Shown here: positions 34,823 through 44,049 of the stretch, in pieces
Numbering within the stretch: the first letter of the stretch is position 1
How the letters are laid out: every line of letters begins with the position of its first letter
From: Anaerolineales bacterium
GTDB lineage: Bacteria > Chloroflexota > Anaerolineae > Anaerolineales > UBA6663
NCBI GenBank assembly: GCA_020850595.1
Contig: JADZEK010000005.1
Location: 38,993 to 102,992 of the forward strand
Direction: 5' to 3'
DNA length: 64,000 nt
The notes under the pieces: generated by a model
What the model was told of the DNA's origin: nothing
The model's database searches: none
Seen by the model: only the letters and a program-made list of their open reading frames with translations
Position numbers and translations under genes: made by a program

Positions 34823-36646
34823 TTAGGCGGTCTCCATCAGCGTATCCACATCCTTGTGGATATACATCTGGAAGCGCGCGATGTCCAGCCAGCGGAACAC
34901 CACGTTGCCGGTCTTGTCCGGGTGCATGCCCACCAGCCACGGCCACCAAATCTGGAACACGATCTGGTGCGCCAGGAAGACCACGCCCACGTCACCGGCC
35001 AGGATCTTCTCGGCATCCTGGAACTCCTGGATGCGCTTGGCCACGTCGGCTTCCGAACCCGCCTCGGTCACCAGGTCGTCGAACTCCTGGCTCTTCCACG
35101 GGTGGCGCGGCGAACCCCACGGCTCGCTCTTGCCTTCCGGCGCGGGCTGCGAGCGGAACAGACCGGTGAGCATGTTCGACGGGTCAACGAAGTCATACTC
35201 GTACGGGCCGCGGTAGGCCTGCATCGCGTGATCCGCGCGCATCTGGCCCCACACACCGCCTTCGAGCTGGTTCAGGTTGACCTTAATGCCCAGGTTGGTC
35301 TCCCACTGCTGCTTGACGAACTCCAGGAACTGGTCGCGGCCGTTGGAGTACAGCTCCAGGGTCACCGAGGCCGGGTCAATGCCCGAGGCCGCCAGCGACG
35401 CCTGCGCCTGCTCCAGGTCGAAGACCTGCAGCGACTTCAACTCCGGGTTGTAGGCCGGGAAGCCCGGCGGCAGCATCGAGTAGCCCGCCACGTACGTGCC
35501 GTTGAGCACCTGCTGGCACAGCGTGTCGCGGTCCACCGCGTGCGCCAGCGCCTTGCGGAAGTCCAGGTTGTCCAACGGCGGCTTGAAGGTGTCCAGGGCC
35601 ACGTAGGTGCTCTGGAAGTTGTTGAAGAAGTGCAGGTACTTGTTCAGGTTCGGGTCGGTGCGCACGGCCGCCACGTCCTGCGGCGTCAGCACGTGCACCA
35701 GTTCGCTCTCCTTATTCAGCCAGGGCGTGAAGTCCGGCGCGCCCGCGGCCAGGAGCGGGTTCACCACCTTCTGGATGCCCGGCTTGTGCGGCCCGTTGTA
35801 CTCCGGGTTGATCTCCCACTCGATGCGCTTGTTGTGCTCCCACACCGTCGGGATGTACGGACCGCCGGAGACAAACCCCTCGACCGAGTCGGCCCAGTGC
35901 TCCGGGTTCGCCTCGGCCACGTGCTGGGGCACGATCACCGCGGCCTGGTACGACAGCAGCGCGGGCAGGTAAGGGATCGAGCCGTACTCACCGTAGATCT
36001 GCACGGTGCGGTCATCCACCTTCACCACGCCGATGTCGGCGGCGCTGCCCGTGCCGGCGTTGAACTTGGCCACGCCCTTGATGTCGGCGTAGAACCACAC
36101 CCAGGGGTTGCCCAGGGCCGGATCGGCCAGGTGCTTGTAGGTGTAGACGATGTCGTCAGCCGTGATCGGCTCGCCATCGCTCCACTTGGCGTCTTCGTGG
36201 ATCACGAATTCCCAGTATTCCGCGTTCGGGCCGGCCGTCCAGCTTTCCGCCAGGGCGGGCACGGTCTCGATGTTCTCGTTGTTGCGCAGCAGCGGCTCAT
36301 TGCCGAGGTTGGTCGCGCCCGACGAGTAGATGTCGCGAGCCGTGTCGAAGTGCTTCGGCTCGGCGCCCATCTCGCGGAAGACCTGCTTCTCCAGCGGCGC
36401 GGCGTCGGCGGGCAGTTCGCGCCCCTGCGGCGTCGTGATCGCCGGCTCCGGGGTGGCCGTCACCAGCACGTCCACCGGCACCTCGACCACCTGGGTCTGC
36501 ACGACCTCCTGGGTCTGGTTGACGATCTGCGTTTCCTTCACCACCTGGGTGACGACCTGCGGCGCGCAAGCACCCAGCACCGCCGCGCCGGTGGCGAGTC
36601 CGGCGAAGCGGATGAATTCGCGCCTAGAAAGGTTGCTCTTAGCCAT
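34823..36646 (-). CDS. Family 5 extracellular solute-binding lipoprotein (Dpp/Opp type)
   Basis: 607 residues. The N-terminus has a Tat signal SRREFIR and a lipobox LGAC (Cys27), then a Val/Thr/Gln-rich linker (about residues 30-65) and the family 5 binding domain with KWSDGEPITADDIVYTYKH near residue 155. The ATG is preceded by AAGGAGAG. It captures the ligand outside the membrane and hands it to the DppB/DppC channel. It is the first gene of the operon, about 400 nt downstream of a consensus promoter. The ligand may be an oligosaccharide or a peptide; the neighbouring glycosidases favour the former. Confidence 0.92.
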   Translation of the reverse strand: MAKSNLSRREFIRFAGLATGAAVLGACAPQVVTQVVKETQIVNQTQEVVQTQVVEVPVDVLVTATPEPAITTPQGRELPADAAPLEKQVFREMGAEPKHFDTARDIYSSGATNLGNEPLLRNNENIETVPALAESWTAGPNAEYWEFVIHEDAKWSDGEPITADDIVYTYKHLADPALGNPWVWFYADIKGVAKFNAGTGSAADIGVVKVDDRTVQIYGEYGSIPYLPALLSYQAAVIVPQHVAEANPEHWADSVEGFVSGGPYIPTVWEHNKRIEWEINPEYNGPHKPGIQKVVNPLLAAGAPDFTPWLNKESELVHVLTPQDVAAVRTDPNLNKYLHFFNNFQSTYVALDTFKPPLDNLDFRKALAHAVDRDTLCQQVLNGTYVAGYSMLPPGFPAYNPELKSLQVFDLEQAQASLAASGIDPASVTLELYSNGRDQFLEFVKQQWETNLGIKVNLNQLEGGVWGQMRADHAMQAYRGPYEYDFVDPSNMLTGLFRSQPAPEGKSEPWGSPRHPWKSQEFDDLVTEAGSEADVAKRIQEFQDAEKILAGDVGVVFLAHQIVFQIWWPWLVGMHPDKTGNVVFRWLDIARFQMYIHKDVDTLMETA

Positions 36647-37056
36647 TTTCTCTCCTTGCGTAATAAAAAGGGGAAACGATCTAGCGCTTCGGCCTAGCTT
36701 CGACCGCTGCCCGCCGGTTCATGCTTGCTGCGATTGTCATACCCCCTGCGCCTCGTGCCGGTTCAATGTGTCGCGCTGGTAGCCTGGCCCGGGCGCATAT
36801 CCGGCGGGCGTTGCTCTAGGCGCCGACCGCTGGTCGGGCCGTTTCCGATGGCCCGCGCTGCGCTGCGGCCGTGCAGCCGACCTGCCTGAGGTGATAACTG
36901 GGCTTCGTCTGAGTTGGCACCTCCTTGTCCATCCTTGCACACACTCTACACGAATTTGCCCATTCTGCAAATGGCCGCGGCTCGCCCTCAGCCCCCCAAC
37001 CTGAACGTCGAGCGTCGCCGGGCTAGCCTGACCCCTTTGGGCTATTTTGTCCACCC

Positions 37057-37084
37057 ATTATAGGGTGAGAGTCACGATTGTCAA
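37057..37084 (-). promoter_or_regulatory. Consensus sigma-70 promoter of the Dpp/Opp-type operon
   Basis: The minus strand reads TTGACA (37084-37079), a 16-nt spacer, then TATAAT (37062-37057). Both hexamers match consensus fully. The predicted start near 37050 gives a leader of about 400 nt before the ATG at 36646. Confidence 0.85.
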
Positions 37085-37128
37085 ATGAAAGTTGAAACAG
37101 AACGCTTCACAAGCCATCCTCCGTCAAC

Positions 37129-37157
37129 TCGACAAGTCCGTGACTTTCGACTACACT
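37129..37157 (+). promoter_or_regulatory. Putative promoter of the GH3-GH28 genes
   Basis: A TCGACA -35 (37129-37134), a 17-nt spacer and a TACACT -10 (37152-37157). Its -35 is about 45 bp from that of the divergent ABC promoter, so one regulator could control both. Confidence 0.5.
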
Positions 37158-37290
37158 ATGTCTGTTCACGGCCGACAACGCTTGTCACCCTCCCATCCAC
37201 CCATCCCGGCTCCAATCTGGCTGTTGCGCCCACCCTGGTCGTCTTGTCGCGCATCCTGACCGCGCCGGCCACGTCCAACCCACTTATACC

Positions 37291-39636
37291 ATGCCCGCCG
37301 ACACCCAACCCCCCTATCGCAACCCGCACTTGCCCATCCCGCAGCGCGTGGCCGACCTGCTGGCCCGCATGACGCTCGCCGAAAAGGTCGCCCAGCTCGG
37401 CTCCCTGTGGATTAACGACCTGGTAGACGGCGTCACATTTTCGCCCGACAAAGCCCGCGCTGCGCTGCCGCACGGCATCGGGCAGGCCGCCCGCAGCGCG
37501 GGCTTCGCCAATCTCACCCCACAACAGGTGGCCGCCGTCACCGCCGCCGCGCAAGCCTGGGTCGCCCAGGAAACCCGGCTGGGTATTCCCATCATGATCC
37601 ACGACGAAAGTTGCAGCGGCTTCATGGCGCGCGGCGCCGACGTCTTCCCCCAGAGCATTGGCCTGGCCTCCACTTGGGCGCCGGAACTGGCCGAAGCCGA
37701 GACCACCTTCATCCGCGCCCAAATGCGCGCCGTAGGCTCCCACCAGGGCCTGGCCCCCATGCTCGACATCAGCCGCGACCCGCGCTGGGGCCGCCTGGAA
37801 GAAGGCTACGGCGAAGACCCCTACCTCGTCGCGGCCATGGGCGTGGCCTACGTGCGCGGCCTTCAGGGGCCTGACCTAACAACCGGCGTCGCCGCCACCG
37901 GCAAGCACTTCGGCGCGCATGGCCTCCCCGAAGCCGGGCTGAACTGGGGGCCGGTCAAGGTCGGCGGCCGCGAACTGCGCGAAGTCTACCTGCACCCCTT
38001 CGAGGCCGTCGTGCGCGAAGCCGGCCTCGCCACCATCATGAACGCCTACCACGAGCTAGACGGCATCCCCTGCGGCGCGTCGCGTGAGCTGCTCACCGAC
38101 CTGCTGCGCACCGAATGGGGCTTCGACGGCATCGTGACCTCCGACTACGACACGCTGCCGCGCCTCATGGACTACCACCTCCTGGCGCACGATAAGCGCG
38201 AGGCCGCCAAGTACGCCCTGGAAGCCGGGCTAGACGTGGAGCTTTCGCACGCCGACGTCTACGCCCAGCCGCTGATCGAGGCTGTGCAATCCGGCCAGGT
38301 ACACGAAGCCTATCTCGATCTCTCCGTGCGGCGCGTGCTGGCCATGAAGTTCCGCCTCGGCCTATTTGACAACCCGACTGGCGCCGTCGGTACCGTGGCC
38401 GCTACCTTTAGCCAGCCCGCCGCCCGCGCCCTGGCCCACACCCTCGCCCTCAAGTCGCTGGTGCTGCTCAAGAACGACGCCCAGCTTCTGCCGCTCAGCC
38501 CAGACCTGCCCGCCATCGCCGTCATCGGCCCCAACGCCGCCGAAATTCGGCACATGGTCGGCGACTACGCCTACGCGGCCGTCTCCGACAACATGGACGG
38601 CGGCTACAAGAAAACCGAGGCCGAGTACACCTTCAAGGAGCGCATGCCCCCCACCGTGTCCATCCTCGACGCCATCCGCCAGACCGTTGGCGCGGGCACC
38701 GAGGTGCGCTACGTCCAAGGCTGCGACATCAGCGCCCCCGACCGCAGCAGCTTCGCGGCCGCCGTCGCGGCCGCCCAAGGCGCCTCGGTGGCCGTGCTCG
38801 TCGTCGGCGGGCGCTCCGGCCAAGACATCAACAACACCGGCGGCGAGTGCCGCGACCGCGCCACCCTCGACCTGCCCGGCGTGCAGAACGAGTTGGTGCA
38901 GGCCGTCCTCGCCACCGGCACGCCCGTGGTGCTGGTGCTGGTGGACGGCCGCCCGGCCTCCATCCCGGCGCTGGTCGAGCAATCTCAGGCCGTGCTGCAA
39001 GCCTGGCTGCCCGGCGAAGAAGGCGGCCTGGCCGTGGCCGAGGTGCTGTTTGGCCGCTACAACCCGGGCGGCAAGCTGCCCGTCACCATCGCCCGCTCAG
39101 TGGGGCAGGTGCCCATCTACTACAGCCACAAGCCCTCGGCTGGGCGTTCGTACCCTTACAATCGCTATGTGGACGAGAGCAATCTGCCGCTGTTCGCCTT
39201 TGGTCACGGCCTGAGCTACACTCAGTTTGAATACAGCCGCCTGAGCGTTTCGCCGGCTGAAGTCGCGCCCGACGGCGAAGTGACCGTGTCTGTCTCGGTC
39301 AAGAACATCGGCGACCGCGCCGGCGATGAGGTCGTGCAACTCTACCTGCACGACCTGGTGGGCACCGTCACCCGGCCGGTCAAGGAGCTGAAGGGCTTCC
39401 AGCGCGTGACGCTGGAGCCGGGCCAGACCGCCCGCGTCACCTTCACCCTGCCGGTGGCGCTCACCGCCTTTTACGACCGCGCCATGCGCTATATCGTGGA
39501 GCCGGGCGTGTTTGCGGTGCTGGTCGGCAGCGCCTCCGACGACATTCGCCGGCAGGGCCAGTTCACCCTCGTGGGCGCGCCCACCCTCGTGACCCGCAAA
39601 GTCTTTTTCAGCCGCAGCCAGACCGACCTCGTCTAG
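37291..39636 (+). CDS. Glycoside hydrolase family 3 (beta-glucosidase/beta-xylosidase type)
   Basis: 781 residues with the three-domain GH3 plan. A TIM barrel (about residues 20-330) carries RDPRWGRLEEGYGEDP and the nucleophile Asp285 in GIVTSDYDTL. An alpha/beta sandwich (about 370-600) carries VIGPNAAE and the KHFxxH-type loop GKHFGAHG. A C-terminal fibronectin III-like domain carries LPLFAFGHGLSYTQFEY and SVKNIGDRAGDEVVQLYLHD. No signal peptide is seen, so it probably removes terminal sugars from imported oligosaccharides. It lies 21 nt upstream of a GH28 gene and is divergent from an importer. Confidence 0.93.
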   Translation: MPADTQPPYRNPHLPIPQRVADLLARMTLAEKVAQLGSLWINDLVDGVTFSPDKARAALPHGIGQAARSAGFANLTPQQVAAVTAAAQAWVAQETRLGIPIMIHDESCSGFMARGADVFPQSIGLASTWAPELAEAETTFIRAQMRAVGSHQGLAPMLDISRDPRWGRLEEGYGEDPYLVAAMGVAYVRGLQGPDLTTGVAATGKHFGAHGLPEAGLNWGPVKVGGRELREVYLHPFEAVVREAGLATIMNAYHELDGIPCGASRELLTDLLRTEWGFDGIVTSDYDTLPRLMDYHLLAHDKREAAKYALEAGLDVELSHADVYAQPLIEAVQSGQVHEAYLDLSVRRVLAMKFRLGLFDNPTGAVGTVAATFSQPAARALAHTLALKSLVLLKNDAQLLPLSPDLPAIAVIGPNAAEIRHMVGDYAYAAVSDNMDGGYKKTEAEYTFKERMPPTVSILDAIRQTVGAGTEVRYVQGCDISAPDRSSFAAAVAAAQGASVAVLVVGGRSGQDINNTGGECRDRATLDLPGVQNELVQAVLATGTPVVLVLVDGRPASIPALVEQSQAVLQAWLPGEEGGLAVAEVLFGRYNPGGKLPVTIARSVGQVPIYYSHKPSAGRSYPYNRYVDESNLPLFAFGHGLSYTQFEYSRLSVSPAEVAPDGEVTVSVSVKNIGDRAGDEVVQLYLHDLVGTVTRPVKELKGFQRVTLEPGQTARVTFTLPVALTAFYDRAMRYIVEPGVFAVLVGSASDDIRRQGQFTLVGAPTLVTRKVFFSRSQTDLV

Positions 39637-39657
39637 CCCCTTCACAGGAGATACCGC

Positions 39658-41205
39658 ATGAGTTTGCAGGCCAGCACTGCCTTAGCCGTCTTCAACGTCC
39701 GCGACTTCGGCGCCACCGGCCGGCGCGCCGACCACGCGCAGGCCCCCCTTCAGGCCGCCATTGACGCCGCCGCCGCCGCGGGCGGGGGCCTGGTCTACGT
39801 TCCGCCGGGTGAGTACACCACCGGCACGCTCCTCCTCAAGAGTTACGTCCGCTTCCACGTGGAAGTGGGCGCCACGCTCTATGGCAGCAAGGTCGCCGAA
39901 CACTACCCCAAGAAGGCCTTCTTCTACGCCGAGGACGCGCACCACATCAGCCTGGAAGGCCGCGGTACCATTGACGGCCTGGGCGCCTATGAGTGGAAGG
40001 TGCAAGACTGGCGCGATTGGTACATCTACCCCAATCAGTTGCTGGCCGAGAAAGTCGGCGTCCCGCTCACCCGCTCCTTCCCCACCGCCGACTCCCTCGG
40101 CGGCCACCTGGTGCTCTTCATCCGCTGCCAGGACGTGCGCATCGAGAACCTCTCCTTCCTGCACTCGCCCTCCTGGACCATGCACCTGTGGCAGCTCGAC
40201 CGCCTGGTGATTGACGGCATCTACATCTACACCAGCCAGCGCGACGGCGTCTGGGCCGACGGCATTGACCCCGACGGCTGCCGCGACGTGCACATCAACA
40301 ACTGCACCATCGAGACCGGCGACGACGCGCTGGTCATCTACGACACCGACATCTACGGCCCGGTGCGCGCCAGCGAAAACATCACCGTCACCAACTGCCG
40401 CCTGTCGTCCTCCTCCAGCGCCTTCAAGTTCTGCGACGGCAACATGCTCGCCATCCGCAACGTCGTGCTGAGCAACTGCGTCATCACCAAGTCTAACCGC
40501 GGCCTGGCCTTCATGGTCTTCGCCGGCGGCGTGCTCGAGAATGTCATCATCAGCAATTGCACCATCGAGTGTGAGCGCTTCGACTGGTTCTGGTGGGGCG
40601 ACGGCGACCCGCTGCACTTCAACCTGATCCAGTACAGCGACATCGTCCCCGACCGCGACCCCGCCACCGAGCCGCCCATCGGCAAGATTCGCAACGTCAT
40701 CATCTCCAACGTCATCGCCCACGGCCCCGGCCCCAGCAAGATTCACGGCCACAAAGACTCCTACCTGGAGAACCTGACCTTCGAGAACGTGCGCCTGACG
40801 GTGGACGCCGACGTAGACGCGCCCTGGCGCAAAGGCCCGCACGCCCTCTCCATTGACCTGGCCCGCAACGTCAAGTTCAAGGATTTCGAGATCACCTGGC
40901 AAGGCCCCGTCTCTAGCCACTGGCAGAGCGCCTTCTACGCCGAGAACGTGGACGACCTCATCCTCGACAACTTCTCCACCCGCCAGGCGCAGGCTGGCGG
41001 CGCGGACGCGGCCCTGCTGCTCCACAACGTGCACAACGCCGTGGTGCGCAACGGCGCCGCCCAGCCCGGCACCACCACCTACCTCCACCTCACCGGCGAC
41101 ACGCGCGAAGTGGTGCTCTTCGCCAACGACGTGCGCCACGCCGACAAGGAAGTCACCCAATCGGCCGAGGTGGGTAAGACCGCCGTCCAGCACGGCTGGA
41201 AGTAA
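39658..41205 (+). CDS. Glycoside hydrolase family 28-like (polygalacturonase/pectin-type) protein
   Basis: 515 residues preceded by an AGGAG site 8 nt from the ATG. It has a right-handed parallel beta-helix pattern: FNVRDFGATG at the start, then ADGIDPDG (Asp201) and TGDDALVI (Asp222, Asp223), the three acidic residues of GH28. The canonical GHG motif is not found where expected (FKFCDGNM instead), so the subfamily is unusual. No signal peptide is present, which points to cytosolic action on imported oligogalacturonides or similar glycans. It is cotranscribed with the GH3 gene. Confidence 0.82.
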   Translation: MSLQASTALAVFNVRDFGATGRRADHAQAPLQAAIDAAAAAGGGLVYVPPGEYTTGTLLLKSYVRFHVEVGATLYGSKVAEHYPKKAFFYAEDAHHISLEGRGTIDGLGAYEWKVQDWRDWYIYPNQLLAEKVGVPLTRSFPTADSLGGHLVLFIRCQDVRIENLSFLHSPSWTMHLWQLDRLVIDGIYIYTSQRDGVWADGIDPDGCRDVHINNCTIETGDDALVIYDTDIYGPVRASENITVTNCRLSSSSSAFKFCDGNMLAIRNVVLSNCVITKSNRGLAFMVFAGGVLENVIISNCTIECERFDWFWWGDGDPLHFNLIQYSDIVPDRDPATEPPIGKIRNVIISNVIAHGPGPSKIHGHKDSYLENLTFENVRLTVDADVDAPWRKGPHALSIDLARNVKFKDFEITWQGPVSSHWQSAFYAENVDDLILDNFSTRQAQAGGADAALLLHNVHNAVVRNGAAQPGTTTYLHLTGDTREVVLFANDVRHADKEVTQSAEVGKTAVQHGWK

Positions 41206-41618
41206 CTGCCCTTTCGCCTGTTCGCTGGGCCGGCGTGGCCTCGTCCGCGCCGGCCCAGCCGTTGCTCCTCCCAACCATCCTGAGTTGCCCTGGCAGGGGG
41301 TAGGTTATTCACGGATGGACGAAGAGACACGGCCAAGCGCTTAACACCCGTCGGATCGTGCGAGCGGGCGGCCAAGTGTCTGCCCGTGAAAGCCAAGGGA
41401 AGGCGGGCCTGCTTTTGGCCCGCCGCCCCTTAAGAAAAACACCTCCCCTTCCCCGCATATTTTCAGCGGGGAAGGGGTAGGGGATGGGGTAACCGGCCGT
41501 AAAGCAGTCCTATCGCGTGAGCATGTGCGTCTGATCGCTGGGTGCGCCTAAGCGTGAAAGCTGGTCGTATCGGCCCCGCGCAATCAGCTCATCCCTGTAA
41601 CGCCGAGGTGTCCCACTC
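41206..41618. other. 413-bp intergenic region rich in inverted repeats
   Basis: No gene is supported. Three hairpins are visible: a 12-bp stem 41224-41235 with 41248-41259, just after the GH28 stop; an 8-bp stem 41402-41409 with 41417-41424; and a 12-bp stem 41445-41456 with 41466-41477. The first is a likely terminator for the GH3-GH28 unit. I found no clear promoter for the following kinase gene, although AT-richer sequence around 41420-41445 separates the second and third hairpins. Confidence 0.6.
41224..41259 (+). terminator. Terminator-like hairpin after the GH28 gene
   Basis: A perfect 12-bp GC-rich stem with a 12-nt loop begins 19 nt after the GH28 stop codon. A T run is lacking, so termination may be partial. 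Confidence 0.5.
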
Positions 41619-42599
41619 ATGACCACATCGCCTGCCTTTGACGTCACCGCCCTGGGCGAATCCATGCTGCGCCTGAGCGTGCCCGCCGGGCAACGCCTGG
41701 AAGCCGCCGACCAGTTCGCCGTGCACCTGGCCGGGGCCGAGAGCAACGTCTGCGGCGCGCTCGCCGCCATTGGCCGCCGAGCGGGTTGGGTCAGCCGCCT
41801 GCCCGACAGCGCCGTGGGCCGCCTGGTCCTGCGCCAGTTGCGCTCCAACAGCATAGATACCGGCGCGGTGGTGCTCGCCCCCGACACGCGGCTGGGCACT
41901 TACTATGCCGAGTTCGCCGGGCCGCCGCGCGCCATTCAGGTCATCTACGATCGCGCCAACTCGGCCGCCGCGAACATGACGGCCGCCGACGTCAACTGGG
42001 ACTACCTGCTCAACACCCGCTACCTCCACCTCACCGGCATCACCCCCGCGCTCAACGCCGGCTGCCACGCGCTCGTCGCCGAGATCATCCAGCGCGCCAA
42101 AGCCGCTGGCGTCGCCGTCAGCTTCGACGTGAACTATCGCGGCAAGCTCTGGACCACGGCCCAGGCCGCCGCTGGCCTCAAGCCGCTGATTGATAACGTG
42201 GATTTGCTGCTCTGCGGCCAGGCCGACGCCCGCAGCGTCTTCGGCCTCTCCGGCGACGAGCGCGCGCTGCTGGCCGGCTTGCGCGCCCTGACCCGCGCCC
42301 GCCACGTCGTCATGACGCGCGGCGAGGCCGGGGCCGTCGCCCTCGACGGCGACGCATTTCTCAGCCGGCCCGCCGTGCCCGTGCAGATCGTGGACCGCGT
42401 GGGCGCGGGCGACGCCTTCGCCGCCGGTGTGCTCGACGGCCTGCTCGATGGCTCGCTAGCCGAGGGCCTCGTGCGCGGCACGGCGCTGGCGGCCCTGGTG
42501 CTCTCGCAGTCCGGCGACACCCTCATGACCACCCGCGCCGAGATGCAGGCCGTCATCGCCAAAGGCGCGGCTGCGCCCGCCTCCGGCATCGTGCGGTAG
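41619..42599 (+). CDS. kdgK: PfkB-family kinase, 2-keto-3-deoxygluconate kinase-like
   Basis: 326 residues. The N-terminus FDVTALGESMLRLS and the segment GAESNVCGALAAIGR are typical of KdgK. The C-terminal PfkB signature DRVGAGDAFAAGVLDGLL holds the catalytic Asp. KDG kinase phosphorylates 2-keto-3-deoxygluconate to KDPG in the cytosol. The two UxuA genes and the sugar-acid dehydratases of this window produce that type of substrate, so it would close the pathway. A related sugar kinase such as fructokinase is the main alternative. It is followed by a strong bidirectional terminator. Confidence 0.8.
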   Translation: MTTSPAFDVTALGESMLRLSVPAGQRLEAADQFAVHLAGAESNVCGALAAIGRRAGWVSRLPDSAVGRLVLRQLRSNSIDTGAVVLAPDTRLGTYYAEFAGPPRAIQVIYDRANSAAANMTAADVNWDYLLNTRYLHLTGITPALNAGCHALVAEIIQRAKAAGVAVSFDVNYRGKLWTTAQAAAGLKPLIDNVDLLLCGQADARSVFGLSGDERALLAGLRALTRARHVVMTRGEAGAVALDGDAFLSRPAVPVQIVDRVGAGDAFAAGVLDGLLDGSLAEGLVRGTALAALVLSQSGDTLMTTRAEMQAVIAKGAAAPASGIVR

Positions 42600-42624
42600 T
42601 CTTCATTAACCCTCGCCTGACAAC

Positions 42625-42661
42625 AAAAAAGGCCGGAGCCGCTAAGCGGCTCCGGCCTTTT
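42625..42661. terminator. Bidirectional intrinsic terminator
   Basis: The stem GGCCGGAGCCGC with its complement (42631-42642 with 42646-42657) has a 3-nt loop and is bordered by AAAAAA on the left and TTTT on the right, so each strand ends with a U tract. It separates the convergent kinase (stop 42599) and SDR (stop 42685) genes. Confidence 0.92.
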
Positions 42662-42684
42662 CATTAGCAACTCGTCTTGGGCGC

Positions 42685-43653
42685 TTACTGCACCGCCACG
42701 CGCCCATCGGCCAGCGCCGCGCGGAAGATCGCCACCGTCTCGCGCACGCCCTGCGCCAGCGGCGTCTTGGGCAGCGCGCCCAGCGCGGCCGTGATGGCTG
42801 CGTCGTCCACCGCCTCAGGGAAGGGCAGGGGCTTATCGTCAAACGTCACCTTGCCTGCCGCCGCCGGCGCCTCGGCCTCAATCGCCGCCACGATCTCGCG
42901 CATGTGCAGCGACGCCCCGCCGACGTTGTAGACCTCGGCCCCCGTGATCGGGGCTAGCGCCGCGCGCACAAACGTCTTAGCTGTGTCGTCGGTGTACTGG
43001 AACACGCCCGTGCCGCCAAAGGCGATGTGATAGGGCTGCCCCGCCGCCGCCGCCAGCATGGCCTTGGTCGGCCCGCTGGTCATGCCCTGGTCGCGCGCCG
43101 CGCCGTACACCGTGTATGGCCGCAAGCCAATGCTGGCCAGGCCGTCGTCCTGCCAGTAAATTTGCGCCGTGCCCTCGTTGGCCTGCTTGTACACGCCGTA
43201 ATGCGTGTTGGGGCTGAGGCGCGCGCCGTGCGCCAGCGGCCCCTCGCCGTAGTCCTCGCTGTGCCCGAACACCGCGATGCTGCTGGCATACACCAGTTGC
43301 TTGAGGCCCGCGCGCTTGGCCGCCTCGAACATGTGCACCGTGCCCACCACGTTCACCTTGGCCCCCAGCGCCGGATCGGCCCGGCAGAACGGCACTTGCA
43401 GCGCCGCCAGGTGAATCAGGCGCGTCGCGCCGCTGTCCTTCACCGCCGCCTCCACCGTCGCCAGGTCGGTGATGTCGCCGGTGATGAACTGCACCCGCGC
43501 CAGCTCGTCCTCGCTCATGATCAGCTTCAGCCGGTGTGGGTTGCCGCCCACGTCCAGCACGGCGGTGGCGTAGCCGTCGCGCACCAGGTTGCGCACCACC
43601 CAGGCCCCAATGCAGCCCAGCGCGCCCGTTACCAAAAAACGTTCCTCAGCCAT
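42685..43653 (-). CDS. NAD(P)-dependent epimerase/dehydratase (extended SDR)
   Basis: 322 residues from the ATG at 43653. It has GALGCIG as the dinucleotide motif and YGVYK as the YxxxK catalytic pair. The active-site region between (LIHLAALQVPFCRADP and VYASSIAVFGHSEDYGEG) is typical of sugar epimerases and dehydrogenases. It differs from the two SDRs of the 12-kb operon and lacks their YFPVDE motif. It is the last gene of the DeoR-headed operon, before a strong terminator. Confidence 0.83.
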   Translation of the reverse strand: MAEERFLVTGALGCIGAWVVRNLVRDGYATAVLDVGGNPHRLKLIMSEDELARVQFITGDITDLATVEAAVKDSGATRLIHLAALQVPFCRADPALGAKVNVVGTVHMFEAAKRAGLKQLVYASSIAVFGHSEDYGEGPLAHGARLSPNTHYGVYKQANEGTAQIYWQDDGLASIGLRPYTVYGAARDQGMTSGPTKAMLAAAAGQPYHIAFGGTGVFQYTDDTAKTFVRAALAPITGAEVYNVGGASLHMREIVAAIEAEAPAAAGKVTFDDKPLPFPEAVDDAAITAALGALPKTPLAQGVRETVAIFRAALADGRVAVQ

Positions 43654-43707
43654 GTGTCGCTTGCTCCCCAATGCGGCCGAGACCGGCCGGCGCCGGCCTG
43701 CCGCCGC

Positions 43708-44049
43708 CTAGCGTCCCAACAGTGTGGTCACATCAACGTACAGCATTATCAGCAGAAAGCTGGCCGTCAGCGTGCTCAGCCCGATGTACTTCCAGCGCCA
43801 CGCCGTGCGCCACAGCCGCCGCACGTTGAACACCATCATCCCCAGCGCGAACAGCTCCAGCGCCATGCTCAGCCACACGCTCACCGCGCCGCTCAGCCCG
43901 ATCAGCGGCAGCAGGAACGGCAGCACCACGTATTGCAGCGTGCAGCGAATGGCCACCACCACCACGCTGTTGCTCAGCACGCGCCGCCCGTGCTCGATCT
44001 CTTCTTCTTCCGGCGTCTCGATCAACTCATTGGCTGCTGCGGTGCTCAT
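43708..44049 (-). CDS. Small three-helix membrane protein of unknown function
   Basis: 113 residues. A charged N-terminus (ETPEEEEIEHGRR) is followed by about three hydrophobic segments (near residues 27-50, 53-72 and 88-108) separated by a basic loop (RRLWRTAWRWK). A GGAAGGAA ribosome-binding site precedes the ATG. I do not recognise the family. It sits between the E1 beta and SDR genes with a 54-nt gap on one side and about 130 nt on the other. Confidence 0.65.
   Translation of the reverse strand: MSTAAANELIETPEEEEIEHGRRVLSNSVVVVAIRCTLQYVVLPFLLPLIGLSGAVSVWLSMALELFALGMMVFNVRRLWRTAWRWKYIGLSTLTASFLLIMLYVDVTTLLGR

Larger units (their letters stand above)
36647..37290. other. 644-bp divergent control region between the ABC operon and the GH3 gene
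   Basis: No credible gene lies here. It contains a consensus promoter for the minus-strand ABC operon with a roughly 400-nt leader, and a weaker promoter toward GH3. The leader is GC-rich with several short inverted repeats around 36800-36890, but I could not recognise a riboswitch class. An in-frame GTG frame within it begins before the predicted transcription start and is not credible. Confidence 0.65.

Noticed and set aside
36737..37054. GTG-initiated minus-strand frame of about 105 codons in the long leader of the Dpp/Opp operon
   Set aside because: Its GTG lies upstream of the predicted transcription start, it has no ribosome-binding site, and its composition is Arg/Gly/Pro-rich.
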